Positions 18,349-28,055 are shown, numbered from the stretch's first letter. The stretch is 64,000 bases of DNA from Acinetobacter sp. 10FS3-1 (GCF_013343215.1 NZ_CP039143.1:2356001-2420000), one strand, 5' to 3'. Translations and numbers: made by a program. The notes: generated from the sequence alone by a model not told the origin.

Positions 18349-19074
18349 ATGGCAACATCTACTGCTTTTATACTCTTCACTCTAAATGGTGTAGATGCGC
18401 AAAAATTCCTTCAGGGTCAAGTGACTTTAAATACTGAAGCATTAGCCGAAAACCAGACGCGTTATACTGCCATCTGTAGCTTAAAAGGGCGTATTCAGTT
18501 TGGGTTGTGGCTAAAGAAAATCAATTCAGAAAGCTTTGAAATTGTCACCACCCAAGACCAAGCCGAAGAATTTGCCAAACATATTAAAAAATTCGGGGCT
18601 TTTTCAAAAATGAAACTGGAAGAAGTCGGCACGGTTTATCCGACTTTACACGGTGAGCATACTGAATTTTCCCCAGCCGAAGCTGATATTGCCCTGTGGA
18701 AACAGCAAGCTATTCGAGCCGGACAAGCTTGGATTGAAGCAGATATTGCCGGAGAGTTTCAGCCGCAGGAATTACGTCTGCATCAGCGTGAAGGGGTGAA
18801 TTACGACAAAGGGTGCTATTTAGGGCAGGAAGTGGTGGCACGCCTGTGGTTTAAAGCCAAACCAAAAGCCTGGTTGCATCTCATTCAAGGTACAGGCCCT
18901 GCGCCTGCACAAGCTGAACAGTTAAATCGAGGTGTCCAGGTGGTCAACAGTACCGCATGTGAAAATAGCTATATTGCACTGGTGGTTGCCCGCCCTGAAG
19001 CTTTGACTGAACTGGATGTGACGGTTTTGGATTTACCTGAAAGCTTAAGTGGCGATGTGGCGCGTCCGCAGTAA
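18349..19074 (+). CDS. ygfZ: Folate-binding protein YgfZ
   Basis: A 241-aa GcvT-like tetrahydrofolate-binding protein that assists Fe-S cluster assembly and repair. The diagnostic C-terminal motif KGCYLGQEVVAR is intact, including its cysteine, at about residues 151-162. The N-terminal LNGVDAQKFLQGQVTLNTEA and ICSLKGRIQFGLWL segments match the family. It is shorter than E. coli YgfZ (326 aa) but of usual size for Acinetobacter-type proteins. Fe-S enzyme acnD lies nearby but in the opposite direction. A strong terminator follows. Confidence 0.9.
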   Translation: MATSTAFILFTLNGVDAQKFLQGQVTLNTEALAENQTRYTAICSLKGRIQFGLWLKKINSESFEIVTTQDQAEEFAKHIKKFGAFSKMKLEEVGTVYPTLHGEHTEFSPAEADIALWKQQAIRAGQAWIEADIAGEFQPQELRLHQREGVNYDKGCYLGQEVVARLWFKAKPKAWLHLIQGTGPAPAQAEQLNRGVQVVNSTACENSYIALVVARPEALTELDVTVLDLPESLSGDVARPQ

Positions 19075-19098
19075 GTGCTTTTATTTTAAAACTCATCC

Positions 19099-19129
19099 AA
19101 AAAGCCAAGCCTCTACGCTTGGCTTTTTA
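19099..19129 (+). terminator. Terminator of ygfZ
   Basis: AAGCCAAGC / GCTTGGCTT stem with loop CTCTAC and a T run. Confidence 0.88.
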
Positions 19130-19390
19130 GTTTCTGTTTCTCGTTTAATCTTGTTTTTTAACTGTGTATTCAGGGAGTATCTGCAGACTTTAAAGATAAA
19201 ATCGATGCATAATTGATGCTGAAAATACAGATTAATGCCTAATTTTAAATTATTTACCAGTCAAACAACTGTTTTTTATTTCGTGACAAATTCCTTATTT
19301 ACAAAGTCCAAAATCCTTTTATGATGGAAGGACAATGATTAAAACCACACCATGGAATCAGGTGTAAAAAATATTAAGGTTATAGGAACC

Positions 19391-20191
19391 ATGAAGAAAA
19401 AGTTAGTACTCGCTGCAATTCTTGCAGTTTCTGCACAATTCACGCTGGCCAATACTGCTGCTGTTCCAGTTGATCCACAATTTACTAAAATTGAAGAAAT
19501 GGTTAAAGCCAATAATTTTAAGGGCGCCTATGAGGCCTTAAACAAGCTGGCGAGTCAGGGAAATGCTCAGGCCATATATAACTTAGGCTATTTAACACAA
19601 TCTGGCCAAGGGACTGTCAAAGACGAGAAAAAGGCCGTTCAGCTCTATGAACAGGCTGCCAGCAAAGGCTATCCGGTTGCGAATTATGTCCTTGGAAAAA
19701 ACTATGCTGCTGGCACTTTAGGCTTAAAACAGGATCTGACCAAAGCCAAACAGCATTTAGAAAAAGCATCAGCTGCAAATTTTGATGATGCGACCATTGA
19801 TCTGGCTGTGCTGCTGTTTGCAGAAGGTAAACCCGCCTCTGACAAAAGTGCCCTGCAAAAATTACAGCCTCTGCTGAATAAAGGCAATTTGCAGGCAATT
19901 CATGCCAAAGCACTATATGACATCAGTCTGGGCTTTAAAAATAAAGATGAAAAGCCGGTTCAGCAAGGGCTGAGCAGCATTCAGGATCTGGCTAAAAAAG
20001 GCTATATCCCTGCCCTGATGGCAGTGGCCAACATGTTTGCCAATGGCAGCATCGTGCCGCAAAACCTGCCTGAAGCGAAAAAAATCTTTGCGGCACTGGC
20101 AAAGGAAAATATTCCACAAGCCAAAGAGTCCTTGGTCACAGTGGATAAAATGATTGCGGAGCAGAAAAAAGCACCGGCGAAAAAAAGCTAA
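19391..20191 (+). CDS. Exported Sel1-like repeat protein
   Basis: The start chosen is ATG 19391 (AGGA just upstream), because it opens a clean signal peptide (MKKKLVLAAILAVSAQFTLA); the frame's first ATG at 19352 would add 13 polar residues. The mature part of about 245 aa is a run of Sel1/TPR-like helical pairs: AIYNLGYLTQSGQGTVKDEK, VANYVLGKNYAAGTLGLKQD and a later block ending MFANGSIVPQNLPEAKKIFA. Such solenoids mediate protein-protein contacts in the periplasm. It is monocistronic, with a terminator 20 bases after the stop. The specific partner is unknown. Confidence 0.82.
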   Translation: MKKKLVLAAILAVSAQFTLANTAAVPVDPQFTKIEEMVKANNFKGAYEALNKLASQGNAQAIYNLGYLTQSGQGTVKDEKKAVQLYEQAASKGYPVANYVLGKNYAAGTLGLKQDLTKAKQHLEKASAANFDDATIDLAVLLFAEGKPASDKSALQKLQPLLNKGNLQAIHAKALYDISLGFKNKDEKPVQQGLSSIQDLAKKGYIPALMAVANMFANGSIVPQNLPEAKKIFAALAKENIPQAKESLVTVDKMIAEQKKAPAKKS

Positions 20192-20211
20192 TCCCTTTTT
20201 CTTCAGTTCTG

Positions 20212-20237
20212 AAAAAAGCTCCAACAGGAGCTTTTTT
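20212..20237. terminator. Bidirectional terminator
   Basis: AAAAAGCTCC / GGAGCTTTTTT with loop AACA lies between two convergent genes. Confidence 0.88.
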
Positions 20238-20266
20238 GATGCGGACGTTTTCTTGAATATCAGCTT

Positions 20267-21193
20267 TTAACTCCACCATAAGGTAATCAGTCCACTGGCG
20301 ACAATAAAACCTGCAATAGTACTCATCAATAAGGGAGTTAAAGTCCGTTCCTTTAAACCATAAGCCTGCCCCAACATGCCATACAAGGTGGGCATCGGCA
20401 GGGCTGCAATCAGGGTCCCAGCATAGATCATTTCCTGACTTAAGCTGGTCAACTGGCTGAGCCCCAGATACATCAGTAAAGGCATCAGGATATTGCTGGA
20501 AAACACCAGATAACAACTTTCTACATTTACATATTTCAGACTGGTACCCACAATTCCGCCGCCAATCACAAAGAGTGCCAGCGGTGAAGCGGTTTGTCCT
20601 ATCATGGCAAAAACCTGATCAAGATAAACCGGCACCCGGATCTCGAATACGGCACAGCTGATGCCCAGTATGACTCCGACAAATAGGGGATTTTTAAAAA
20701 GCGGCAAGATGGTACTTTTCAAAATACCACCCAGATTGGATTGCTGCTGACTACCCATTGCCGCCAGTACCAGCACCATAGGAAGCAGCAGCATACTTTC
20801 AATAATAACGACCAGAGAAGTATAGGTCAGGGCTTGTGGTCCGACCAGCAAGGTCAGCATAGCCGTCCCGATCAGCCCGGTATTGGACATGGCTGCACCC
20901 AGAGATAAAATCGCGCTATGTGAAAAACTATTCTGGAAATGACGACGCATTATCCAGAAACCGGTCGTATACAGCACTAAAGTAACCGTGCTATAGACCA
21001 TAAAGTATTCAAAATACCAGATTTCATGCAGGTCTTTAGAAGACAGAACTTGAAAGAACAGCAAGGGCAAAGCCACTTTAATAACAAAAGCACCAACTGT
21101 ATCAACCTGTTCTTTTTTTAAGATTTGACATTTCACACTGAGGTAACCCAACCCCACCAAGAGAAAGATAGGTACAATGACCGAAAAGATCAT
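20267..21193 (-). CDS. AEC-family transporter
   Basis: A 308-aa inner-membrane protein with about ten hydrophobic segments. It is an auxin-efflux-carrier (AEC) family permease: N-terminal IFSVIVPIFLLVGLGYLSVK, VIKVALPLLFFQVLSSKDL, a middle LGAAMSNTGLIGTAMLTLLV (the conserved N(T/V)G region) and the C-terminal ALPMPTLYGMLGQAYGLKER. Bacterial AEC proteins export or import small carboxylates such as malate or malonate. No neighbour tells the substrate; the adjacent old-yellow enzyme lies upstream on the same strand with a 59-base gap and could be co-transcribed. Confidence 0.85.
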   Translation of the reverse strand: MIFSVIVPIFLLVGLGYLSVKCQILKKEQVDTVGAFVIKVALPLLFFQVLSSKDLHEIWYFEYFMVYSTVTLVLYTTGFWIMRRHFQNSFSHSAILSLGAAMSNTGLIGTAMLTLLVGPQALTYTSLVVIIESMLLLPMVLVLAAMGSQQQSNLGGILKSTILPLFKNPLFVGVILGISCAVFEIRVPVYLDQVFAMIGQTASPLALFVIGGGIVGTSLKYVNVESCYLVFSSNILMPLLMYLGLSQLTSLSQEMIYAGTLIAALPMPTLYGMLGQAYGLKERTLTPLLMSTIAGFIVASGLITLWWS

Positions 21194-21252
21194 ATGAAAA
21201 AACCTGTTGCAAATGAAGCATGATTATAGGCCCTGGTACGGGGAAACAGGCT

Positions 21253-22362
21253 TTAAAAAGGCTTAAATAAACCATTTAGCCCATGAGGTGCAGAACGTAA
21301 ATATTGGGGTGAAATTTTAATTTCCTGTTTCAATTCGGCAGCTGCATGCCAAGGCCAGTGTGGATCATATAAAATGGCACGGGCAATCGCGATGGCATCG
21401 GCCTGATCCTTCTGTAAAATTTCCTCAGCCTGTTCAGCATCAGTAATCAGCCCCACAGTAATCACCGGAATCTGGACTTGGGGCTTAATTGCTGCTGCAA
21501 AAGGCACCTGATAACTTGGTTTTATATCGATTTTTTGCGCTATATGCAGGCCTGCGCTGGATACATGAATATAGGCAGCTCCCAGAGCTTCCAAAGCTTT
21601 AGATAGTTCAATAGAGGCATTAATATCCCAGCTTGGCTCTTCTTCAATCCAGTCTGTTGCTGAAATACGCACACCCACCGGATAGCCTTCTGGAACGACT
21701 GCTTTCATCGCCTGGAACACTTCCAGAGTCAAACGCATACGATTTTCTAATGAACCACCATATTGATCTGTACGCTGATTCGACAGCGGAGACAGAAATT
21801 GATGCAATAAATAACCATGTGCAGCATGTAACTCAACCAGATCAAATCCAGCGTCTACGGCACGTTTGGCACTGTGTGCAAAGTCAGAAATGACCTGCTG
21901 GATTTCCAGCTCACTCAGTGCTTTAGGAGGATGCTCATCTGCCTGAAAAGGAATACTACTGGCAGATACGGTTTGCCAGCCATGCGGTTCATCGGGCTTG
22001 AACTGCCCTCGGCCCGACCAAGGCTTGTCAGTAGAGGCTTTACGGCCGGCATGCGCCAGCTGAATACCAAATGGCATAGGCGAGATGGATTTGACTTTGG
22101 TCAGCAACGTCTTGATCTGGTCCGCCTGCCGATCATTCCATAATCCCAGATCGGCATAGCTGATCCGACCCTCGGGCTGCACGGCCGTCGCTTCTACAAT
22201 ACATAGCCCCGCACCGGAAAGTGCATAACTCGCCCACTGCTGTTCATGCCAATAAGTAATTTCACCCTGATCCGTTGCAGAATATTGACACATAGGTGCA
22301 ATGACAATTTTATTGCTGAGTTCTAATGCACCGAACTGGAGAGGCTGAAATAATAATGTCAT
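21253..22362 (-). CDS. Old yellow enzyme, YqjM-like NADH:flavin oxidoreductase
   Basis: An FMN-dependent ene-reductase on a TIM barrel, 369 aa from the preferred ATG at 22362, which has AAGGAAG upstream; the frame could start at 22389 but that adds a lysine-rich stretch. Signatures: KIVIAPMCQYSATDQGEITY with the YqjM-type cysteine, QLAHAGRKAS, ELHAAHGYLLHQFLSPLSNQ, RTDQYGGSLENRMRL, and GVRISATDW. These place it in the thermophilic-like (YqjM/xenobiotic reductase) class, which reduces activated C=C bonds. The physiological substrate is unknown. It lies upstream of the AEC transporter in the same direction. Confidence 0.88.
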   Translation of the reverse strand: MTLLFQPLQFGALELSNKIVIAPMCQYSATDQGEITYWHEQQWASYALSGAGLCIVEATAVQPEGRISYADLGLWNDRQADQIKTLLTKVKSISPMPFGIQLAHAGRKASTDKPWSGRGQFKPDEPHGWQTVSASSIPFQADEHPPKALSELEIQQVISDFAHSAKRAVDAGFDLVELHAAHGYLLHQFLSPLSNQRTDQYGGSLENRMRLTLEVFQAMKAVVPEGYPVGVRISATDWIEEEPSWDINASIELSKALEALGAAYIHVSSAGLHIAQKIDIKPSYQVPFAAAIKPQVQIPVITVGLITDAEQAEEILQKDQADAIAIARAILYDPHWPWHAAAELKQEIKISPQYLRSAPHGLNGLFKPF

Positions 22363-22763
22363 GGGTTCTTCCTTTTTATTCATTTTCAATCAGGGTCAGG
22401 CAAAACTGATAAACAGGCCATTGAGACCTGGTTATTTATAACGTGAATGCTGCTTTTTTAAAAGATGATACGGCGACTGAGTCCCAGGACCGGCATATCA
22501 TCCTTATTTTTTGTAGCACCTGGATTCACCAGCTCGTGCAGGTTCGAAGCTGATATCAGCCCCGGCGTTGCATGAATTTTAAATTCCAGTCTTTTTTTAT
22601 CCTTTCTGAATAAAAAGTATAAATACCTATTCAAACATCGCACTATTTTAAAATGCACTAAGTCGGCAATGATCGGTCATTTTTCTCACTCCCCAACGTG
22701 ATTCACTTGCAATCCCTTTCAAATCACCCAATATTAATACCATTCTCCTGTTGCTGATGTGTT
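22363..22763. other. Divergent intergenic region, OYE / mutM
   Basis: About 400 bases. A 66-codon minus frame (22458-22658) is open but lacks a ribosome-binding site and recognisable homology, so I do not call it. Promoters for both flanking genes must lie here. Confidence 0.45.
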
Positions 22764-23618
22764 ATGCCTGAATTACCAGAAGTTGAAACCACTAAAACCA
22801 GTTTATTACCCTTAGTTGAGCAAAAAGTGCTACGTGTCGAAGTACGACAGCCAAGCCTACGCTGGCCGATTCCAAATGATCTGGCCAAATTGCAAGGTCA
22901 GCGTCTGATCGGACTAAACCGTCGTTCCAAATATATTCTGGCTGAGTTTGAAAACGACAGTATGCTCTGGCATCTGGGCATGTCAGGCAGTTTTCGCCTC
23001 TGTGAACCGCATGAAGAATTACGTAAACATGACCATTTAATTATCCAGTTTGAAGATTTTGAATTACGTTATCACGACCCTCGCCGTTTTGGCTGTATTT
23101 TGTGGCTAGATGAGTATTCACAAACGAAGTTGATTGATACTTTAGGTCCTGAACCTTTAAGTGAAGCATTTGATGCTGCATATTTAGCGCAAAAATTAAA
23201 AAATAAAAACACTGCGATTAAAGTTGCCATCATGGATAACCATGTCGTGGTGGGCGTTGGCAATATCTACGCAACCGAGAGCCTGTTTAATCTTGGCATT
23301 CATCCGGCCCAGCCCGCCAAAGACCTAAGCCCAAGTCAAGTTGAAAAACTGGTCCTTGAAATCAAGCGCATTCTGAAGCAGGCGATTGAGCTCGGTGGCT
23401 CGACACTCAAAGACTATACCAATGCCATGGGTGAAAACGGTTATTTCCAGCAGACCTTGCTGGCCTATGGCCGTGCCGGTGAGATGTGTGTCAACTGTGA
23501 AACCCCCCTTGAAAATCTCAAACTGGGACAGCGTGCATCGGTATTCTGTCCACAATGCCAGCCGTTAAAAGCAGTTAAGCTAGCTGCGAAGCCAGTGATA
23601 CAGGGGAATAAAACATGA
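22764..23618 (+). CDS. mutM: Formamidopyrimidine-DNA glycosylase MutM (Fpg)
   Basis: Base-excision-repair glycosylase/AP lyase that removes 8-oxoguanine and formamidopyrimidines. The obligatory N-terminus PELPEVETT follows the initiator Met, with the catalytic Pro and Glu. Also seen: RRSKYILAEF, LGMSGSFRLC, KHDHLIIQF, HDPRRFG, GNIYATESLFNLGIHP, and the C-terminal zinc finger CVNCETPLENLKLGQRAS followed by CPQC. Length is 284 aa, slightly longer than E. coli's 269 through a C-terminal tail. The stop overlaps the start of ppiC by four bases, so the two are translated together. Confidence 0.96.
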   Translation: MPELPEVETTKTSLLPLVEQKVLRVEVRQPSLRWPIPNDLAKLQGQRLIGLNRRSKYILAEFENDSMLWHLGMSGSFRLCEPHEELRKHDHLIIQFEDFELRYHDPRRFGCILWLDEYSQTKLIDTLGPEPLSEAFDAAYLAQKLKNKNTAIKVAIMDNHVVVGVGNIYATESLFNLGIHPAQPAKDLSPSQVEKLVLEIKRILKQAIELGGSTLKDYTNAMGENGYFQQTLLAYGRAGEMCVNCETPLENLKLGQRASVFCPQCQPLKAVKLAAKPVIQGNKT

Positions 23619-23899
23619 AGTCCGCTATCGTCCGTCATATTCTGGTTAAAGATAAAGACACTGCCGAGCAACTGAAAAAGAAAATTAAAGGCGGTGCAGA
23701 CTTTGCCAAAATTGCCAAACAACATTCCACTTGCCCATCCGGAAAAAAAGGCGGTGAACTCGGTGATGTAAAAAAAGGCCAACTGGTTGGGCCAATAGAT
23801 AAGGCCGTGTTCAGTTTGCCAGAACGCGAATTACATGGCCCAATCAAAAGTCAGTTCGGCTGGCACTTGCTGGAAATTAAATTCCGGATGGATTTTTAA
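23615..23899 (+). CDS. ppiC: Parvulin-type peptidyl-prolyl isomerase PpiC
   Basis: A single-domain parvulin of 94 aa, close to E. coli PpiC (93 aa). It catalyses cis/trans isomerisation of peptidyl-proline. The family blocks are RHILVKDKDTAEQLKKKIKG, FAKIAKQHSTCPSGKKGGEL, the GPIDKAVFSLPERE segment and the C-terminal SQFGWHLLEI. No signal peptide is present, so it is cytoplasmic. Its ATG overlaps the mutM TGA (ATGA), which indicates translational coupling. Confidence 0.94.
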   Translation: MKSAIVRHILVKDKDTAEQLKKKIKGGADFAKIAKQHSTCPSGKKGGELGDVKKGQLVGPIDKAVFSLPERELHGPIKSQFGWHLLEIKFRMDF

Positions 23900-23965
23900 G
23901 CCCGGCTTCTTCCTTCTACTGATGGCAGAGAAAGAGCTTTTGAGTGATAAAAATGAGCATTTGCG

Positions 23966-23997
23966 TAAAAAAACGGCGCCCCACGCGCCGTTTTTTA
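23966..23997. terminator. Bidirectional terminator
   Basis: ACGGCGC-cccac-GCGCCGT lies between an A run and a T run, separating convergent ppiC and mscL. Confidence 0.92.
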
Positions 23998-24012
23998 TAT
24001 AAGCCCAAGCTC

Positions 24013-24450
24013 TTAAGCTTCAGGACGTTTTTTCAACTCATCCCGAATTTCACGCAATAATGCAATATCTTCCGGGGTTGCTGCAGGTGCTGGCTCCGCC
24101 TCTTGCTTACGGCGCATTTTGTTCATCACTTTAACCAGCCAGAACACCACCCAAGCCAATAAAATGAAATTAATCAGAATCGTCAAGAAGTTACCATAGG
24201 CAAAGATATTTAAACCAGCTTCTTTTGCAGCTGCCAGATTAGTAATGTTATTTGGATTATCGCCCAGTACCAGGAACCAGTTTGAATAATCAACATCTCC
24301 ACCTAGAATCCAGCTGATAAAAGGCATAATTAAATCAGCAACCGCGGAATCAATAATTTTACCGAAAGCGCCACCAATGATTACACCAACCGCCAGGTCC
24401 ATCACATTGCCTTTAACAGCAAATTCTTTAAATTCCTGAAGAATACTCAT
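24013..24450 (-). CDS. mscL: Large-conductance mechanosensitive channel MscL
   Basis: A 145-aa pentameric inner-membrane channel that opens under hypo-osmotic shock. The N-terminal amphipathic helix ([20 protein letters not shown]) and TM1 ([20 protein letters not shown]) are the family hallmark. TM2 is [20 protein letters not shown]. The basic RRKQ after TM2 and the C-terminal helix bundle ([15 protein letters not shown]) are present. The periplasmic loop is slightly longer than in E. coli. It is monocistronic, with a terminator shared with ppiC. Confidence 0.96.
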   Translation of the reverse strand: MSILQEFKEFAVKGNVMDLAVGVIIGGAFGKIIDSAVADLIMPFISWILGGDVDYSNWFLVLGDNPNNITNLAAAKEAGLNIFAYGNFLTILINFILLAWVVFWLVKVMNKMRRKQEAEPAPAATPEDIALLREIRDELKKRPEA

Positions 24451-24564
24451 AACTTATTTCAACCTACTCTTATCAAGTTTTGTCCTGAATTATACATGAG
24501 GCAGGACTTTTGATTTTTATTTAATTTACTGGGTTTTGGTAAATTACGCTTGGATGCTATCCAA

Positions 24565-24600
24565 AAATAAAAAACCGTAATCTCCAGGAAGATTACGGTT
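24565..24600 (-). terminator. Terminator of typA
   Basis: AACCGTAATCT / AGATTACGGTT has perfect 11-bp arms, and on the minus strand it is followed by TTTTTT. It lies 28 bases beyond the typA stop. Confidence 0.9.
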
Positions 24601-24627
24601 CATTTAATCTGATAAATCGTCTAAAGA

Positions 24628-26463
24628 TTATTTATCACGATTACGTTTACGTTCGTTTTCAGTCAGGTAACGCTTACGAATGCGGATTGACTTCGGTGTT
24701 ACTTCAACCAGTTCGTCATCTTCAATGAATTCAAGCGCTTGCTCAAGTGTGAATTCGATAGCTGGCGTCAGCGTCAAGGCTTCGTCAGTACCCGATGCAC
24801 GTACGTTCGTTAACTGTTTTGCTTTGGTCGGGTTAACTGTCATATCGTCAGAACGAGAGTTAATACCAATGATCATACCTTCATAAACTTCTAATTGCGG
24901 TTTAGCAAATAGACGGCCACGATCTTGTAGGGTGAATAATGCATAGCCCAAGCAAGTGCCTTGAACCATAGAAATCAGCACACCATTTTGACGTTTCGCA
25001 ACAGTACCTGCTTTCGCCGGACCATAATGCGAGAAGCTTGAAGTCATGATACCTGTACCAGAAGTCATGGTCATGAATTCAGAACGGAAACCAATCAAGC
25101 CACGTGAAGGGATCGTTGCTTCAATACGGATACGGCCTTTACCGTCAACTTCCATATTGGTTAACTCGCCCTTACGGTGACCCATTTGTTCCATTACAGC
25201 ACCTTGGTGCTGATCTTCGACGTCGAAAGTCACGTTTTCGTACGGTTCTTGCATTTCACCATCGATTTCTTTCATGATCACTTGCGGACGAGATACACCC
25301 ATCTCGAAGCCTTCACGACGCATGTTTTCGATCAACACAGAAAGATGCAGCTCACCACGACCAGACACTTTAAAACGGTCCGGACTGTCAGTATCTTCAA
25401 CACGTAATGCGACGTTATGAATCAATTCGCGGTCTAGACGTTCACGGATATTACGTGAAGTAACGAATTTACCTTCTTTACCAGCAAATGGTGAGTTATT
25501 GACCTGGAAGGTCATCGACACTGTAGGTTCGTCTACAGAAAGCGGAGGAAGTGCTTCAACAGCTTTCGGATCACAAATCGTGTCAGAAATATTTAATGCA
25601 TCGATACCTGTGACACAAACGATATCACCCGCAGATGCTGACTCCACATCCACACGATCTAAACCATGATAACCCATGATTTTCAGGATACGGCCGTTAC
25701 GCGTCTTACCTTCTTTATCAATAACAGTAACTGGCGTATTTAATTTGATCGAACCGCGCTGGATACGACCAACACCGATAACACCTACGAAACTGTTATA
25801 GTCCAGTGAAGAGACTTGCATCTGGAACGGACCATCAACGTCAACCGCTGGTGGTTCAACGATGTCTACAATCGTTTGGAACAACGGAGTCATGTCTTCA
25901 GCCAACTCATCCGGAGCAGGACCCGCTACACCACGAAGACCTGAAGCATAAACAACCGGGAAGTCTAACTGTTCATCAGAAGCACCCAAGTTATCGAACA
26001 AATCGAATACCTGGTCGATAACCCAGTCTGGACGCGCGCTTGGCTTGTCAACCTTGTTGATGATCACGATTGGCTTTAGACCACTCGCAAAGGCTTTTGC
26101 TGTCACAAAACGTGTTTGCGGCATTGGACCTTCCTGAGAGTCAACCAGAAGCAGTACACAGTCAACCATCGACATTACACGTTCAACTTCACCACCGAAG
26201 TCGGCGTGTCCCGGGGTGTCCACAATGTTAATACGGTATTCAGTATCAGTACGTTTGTCTAACCATTTGATTGCAGTATTTTTTGCAAGAATGGTAATAC
26301 CACGTTCACTTTCGATAGCACCCGAATCCATGACACGCTCAATCTCACCCGCGCGATCACCGAGAGCACCTGATTGTTGCAAAAGTTTGTCTACAAGAGT
26401 AGTTTTACCATGATCGACGTGCGCAATAATGGCGATGTTACGGAGAGTTTTAATATCTGACAT
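24628..26463 (-). CDS. typA: Ribosome-dependent GTPase TypA/BipA
   Basis: A translational GTPase of 611 aa involved in 50S assembly at low temperature and in stress adaptation. Domain I has the P-loop AHVDHGKTTLVDKL, switch II DTPGHADFGGEVERVM, and NKVDK. TypA-specific segments are ESERGITILAKNTAI and the C-terminal GLIGFRSEFMTMTSGTGIM. Domain order is G, beta-barrel, EF-G III and V-like, then the BipA-specific C-terminal domain ending ENERKRNRDK. It is monocistronic and divergent from the xanthine permease; a TATAAT-like -10 on the minus strand lies at 26496-26501. Confidence 0.97.
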   Translation of the reverse strand: MSDIKTLRNIAIIAHVDHGKTTLVDKLLQQSGALGDRAGEIERVMDSGAIESERGITILAKNTAIKWLDKRTDTEYRINIVDTPGHADFGGEVERVMSMVDCVLLLVDSQEGPMPQTRFVTAKAFASGLKPIVIINKVDKPSARPDWVIDQVFDLFDNLGASDEQLDFPVVYASGLRGVAGPAPDELAEDMTPLFQTIVDIVEPPAVDVDGPFQMQVSSLDYNSFVGVIGVGRIQRGSIKLNTPVTVIDKEGKTRNGRILKIMGYHGLDRVDVESASAGDIVCVTGIDALNISDTICDPKAVEALPPLSVDEPTVSMTFQVNNSPFAGKEGKFVTSRNIRERLDRELIHNVALRVEDTDSPDRFKVSGRGELHLSVLIENMRREGFEMGVSRPQVIMKEIDGEMQEPYENVTFDVEDQHQGAVMEQMGHRKGELTNMEVDGKGRIRIEATIPSRGLIGFRSEFMTMTSGTGIMTSSFSHYGPAKAGTVAKRQNGVLISMVQGTCLGYALFTLQDRGRLFAKPQLEVYEGMIIGINSRSDDMTVNPTKAKQLTNVRASGTDEALTLTPAIEFTLEQALEFIEDDELVEVTPKSIRIRKRYLTENERKRNRDK

Positions 26464-26576
26464 GTAAATTCAATGCGTATGTAATTTGAGGGCAGATTAT
26501 ACAGAAAAATACTAATTTTTTATAGTGGCTGTTTATTTACAGGACTAATTTTTTTCTCCTTATGTCCCCATTTAGT

Positions 26577-26604
26577 TTGTAAAGGCGTGTAACTCGATTA
26601 GAAT
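26577..26604 (+). promoter_or_regulatory. Candidate sigma70 promoter of the xanthine permease
   Basis: TTGTAA (26577-26582) and TAGAAT (26599-26604) are separated by 16 bases and lie about 31 bases before the ATG. Moderate match only. Confidence 0.4.
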
Positions 26605-26635
26605 AGCGCCACTCAGCCTTAATTTTCTTTGACAC

Positions 26636-28006
26636 ATGTCTGATTTTAATCAATCTCCCCCTTCAAAAGATCAACTTGACCTGGTGTATGGTCTGGAAGA
26701 TCGTCCTAAACCTTTTATTGCTTTTTTAGCCGCTTTCCAGCATCTCCTGGCAATTATTGTCCCGATTGTGACCCCCGGCCTACTCATCTGCCTGGCACTG
26801 GGTGTGTCGAAAGAAGATACCAACATGATTTTATCCATGTCATTGGTCATTTCGGGGATCGCTACATTTCTACAATCTAAAAAAGTTGGCCCATTTGGTG
26901 CCGGCCTGCTAATTGTGCAAGGAACCAGTTTTAATTTTATTGGTCCTATTATTGGGATTGGTTCTGCCATGGTGGCGGCGGGCACACCGGTCGAATCAGT
27001 AATGGCCGCTATTTTCGGTGTGGTCATTGCAGGTGCCTTCATTGAGATGGGCGTTTCACAAATTCTGCCCTGGATTAAAAAACTGATTACCCCGTTAGTT
27101 ACCGGAATTGTGGTGCTGCTGATTGGTTTGACCTTAATTAAAGAAGGTCTGATCAGTATGGGGGGCGGTTATCAGGCCATGAGCGATAAAACTTTTGCCA
27201 ATGCCGACAACCTCATCATGTCATGCACCGTACTGGCCCTGATTATTATCTTGAACCGGGCACGTATTACCTGGGTAAAAAGCTCTGCCATTCTCATTGC
27301 ACTGGTGGCCGGCTATATTCTGGCAGGCTTCATGGGTCACCTGGATTTTTCCGGTCTCAAAGATGCACCTCTGGTTCAAATTCCGACCCCAATGCACTTT
27401 GGTCTGGACTTCTCCTGGAGCCTGTTTATTCCCATGGCATTTATCTACCTGGTAACCTCGCTGGAGGCGATTGGTGATATTACGGCAACTTCTAAGCTGT
27501 CAAACCAACCTGTCGATGGTCCAGAATGGATGAAACGTATTAAAGGCGGTGTTCTGGTCAATGGCGCCAACTCACTGCTTGCTGGTATCTTTAACACTTT
27601 CCCGAGTTCAGTCTTTGCGCAAAATAATGGCGTCATTCAGCTGACTGGTGTGGCTAGCCGTTACGTTGGTATCTGGATTGCAGCCCTTCTGGTGATTCTG
27701 GGTTTATTGCCTGCTGTCGCTGGTGTCATTCAGGCTGTTCCACAAGCCGTATTAGGGGGCGCCGTGATGGTGATGTTCGGTGCTGTGGCTGCATCAGGGA
27801 TCAATATTCTGTCTGGCGTCCATTTAGACCGTCGTGCCCTGCTGATCATTGCGATTTCTCTAGCACTTGGTCTGGGTGTTGCACAGGTACCGCAAATCCT
27901 GGAACATTTACCTGAACTATTCCGTAATATTTTTAGTTCTGGCGTAGCGACCGGCGGTATTGCCGCACTTATTTTAAATATTGTACTTCCAGAAACAAAG
28001 AAGTAA
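26636..28006 (+). CDS. Xanthine permease, NCS2 family (XanQ/XanP-like)
   Basis: A 456-aa nucleobase:cation symporter-2. The sequence tracks E. coli XanP/XanQ closely: LVYGLEDRPKP, TPGLLICLALGVSKEDTNMI, VQGTSFNFIGPIIG, TSLEAIGDITATSKLSNQPV, a GGVLVNGANSLLAGIFNTFP block and the QNNGVIQLTGVASRYVG signature. About 12-14 membrane segments are expected. Xanthine is the likely substrate; uric acid or uracil carriers share the fold but differ in the TGS/NG motifs. A terminator-like hairpin separates it from rsmC. The start is supported by the nearby candidate promoter. Confidence 0.88.
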   Translation: MSDFNQSPPSKDQLDLVYGLEDRPKPFIAFLAAFQHLLAIIVPIVTPGLLICLALGVSKEDTNMILSMSLVISGIATFLQSKKVGPFGAGLLIVQGTSFNFIGPIIGIGSAMVAAGTPVESVMAAIFGVVIAGAFIEMGVSQILPWIKKLITPLVTGIVVLLIGLTLIKEGLISMGGGYQAMSDKTFANADNLIMSCTVLALIIILNRARITWVKSSAILIALVAGYILAGFMGHLDFSGLKDAPLVQIPTPMHFGLDFSWSLFIPMAFIYLVTSLEAIGDITATSKLSNQPVDGPEWMKRIKGGVLVNGANSLLAGIFNTFPSSVFAQNNGVIQLTGVASRYVGIWIAALLVILGLLPAVAGVIQAVPQAVLGGAVMVMFGAVAASGINILSGVHLDRRALLIIAISLALGLGVAQVPQILEHLPELFRNIFSSGVATGGIAALILNIVLPETKK

Positions 28007-28018
28007 TTGCATGTCCAG

Positions 28019-28055
28019 AAAACACTGTTTAAGCCCCACTTGGACAGTGTTTTTT
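28019..28055 (+). terminator. Terminator between the xanthine permease and rsmC
   Basis: AAAACACTGT / ACAGTGTTTT with a T run. It lies inside the upstream extension of the rsmC frame, which argues for the later rsmC start. Confidence 0.8.

Noticed and set aside
22458-22658. 66-aa minus ORF between the old yellow enzyme and mutM
   Set aside because: No ribosome-binding site, no recognisable domain; treated as a chance frame.
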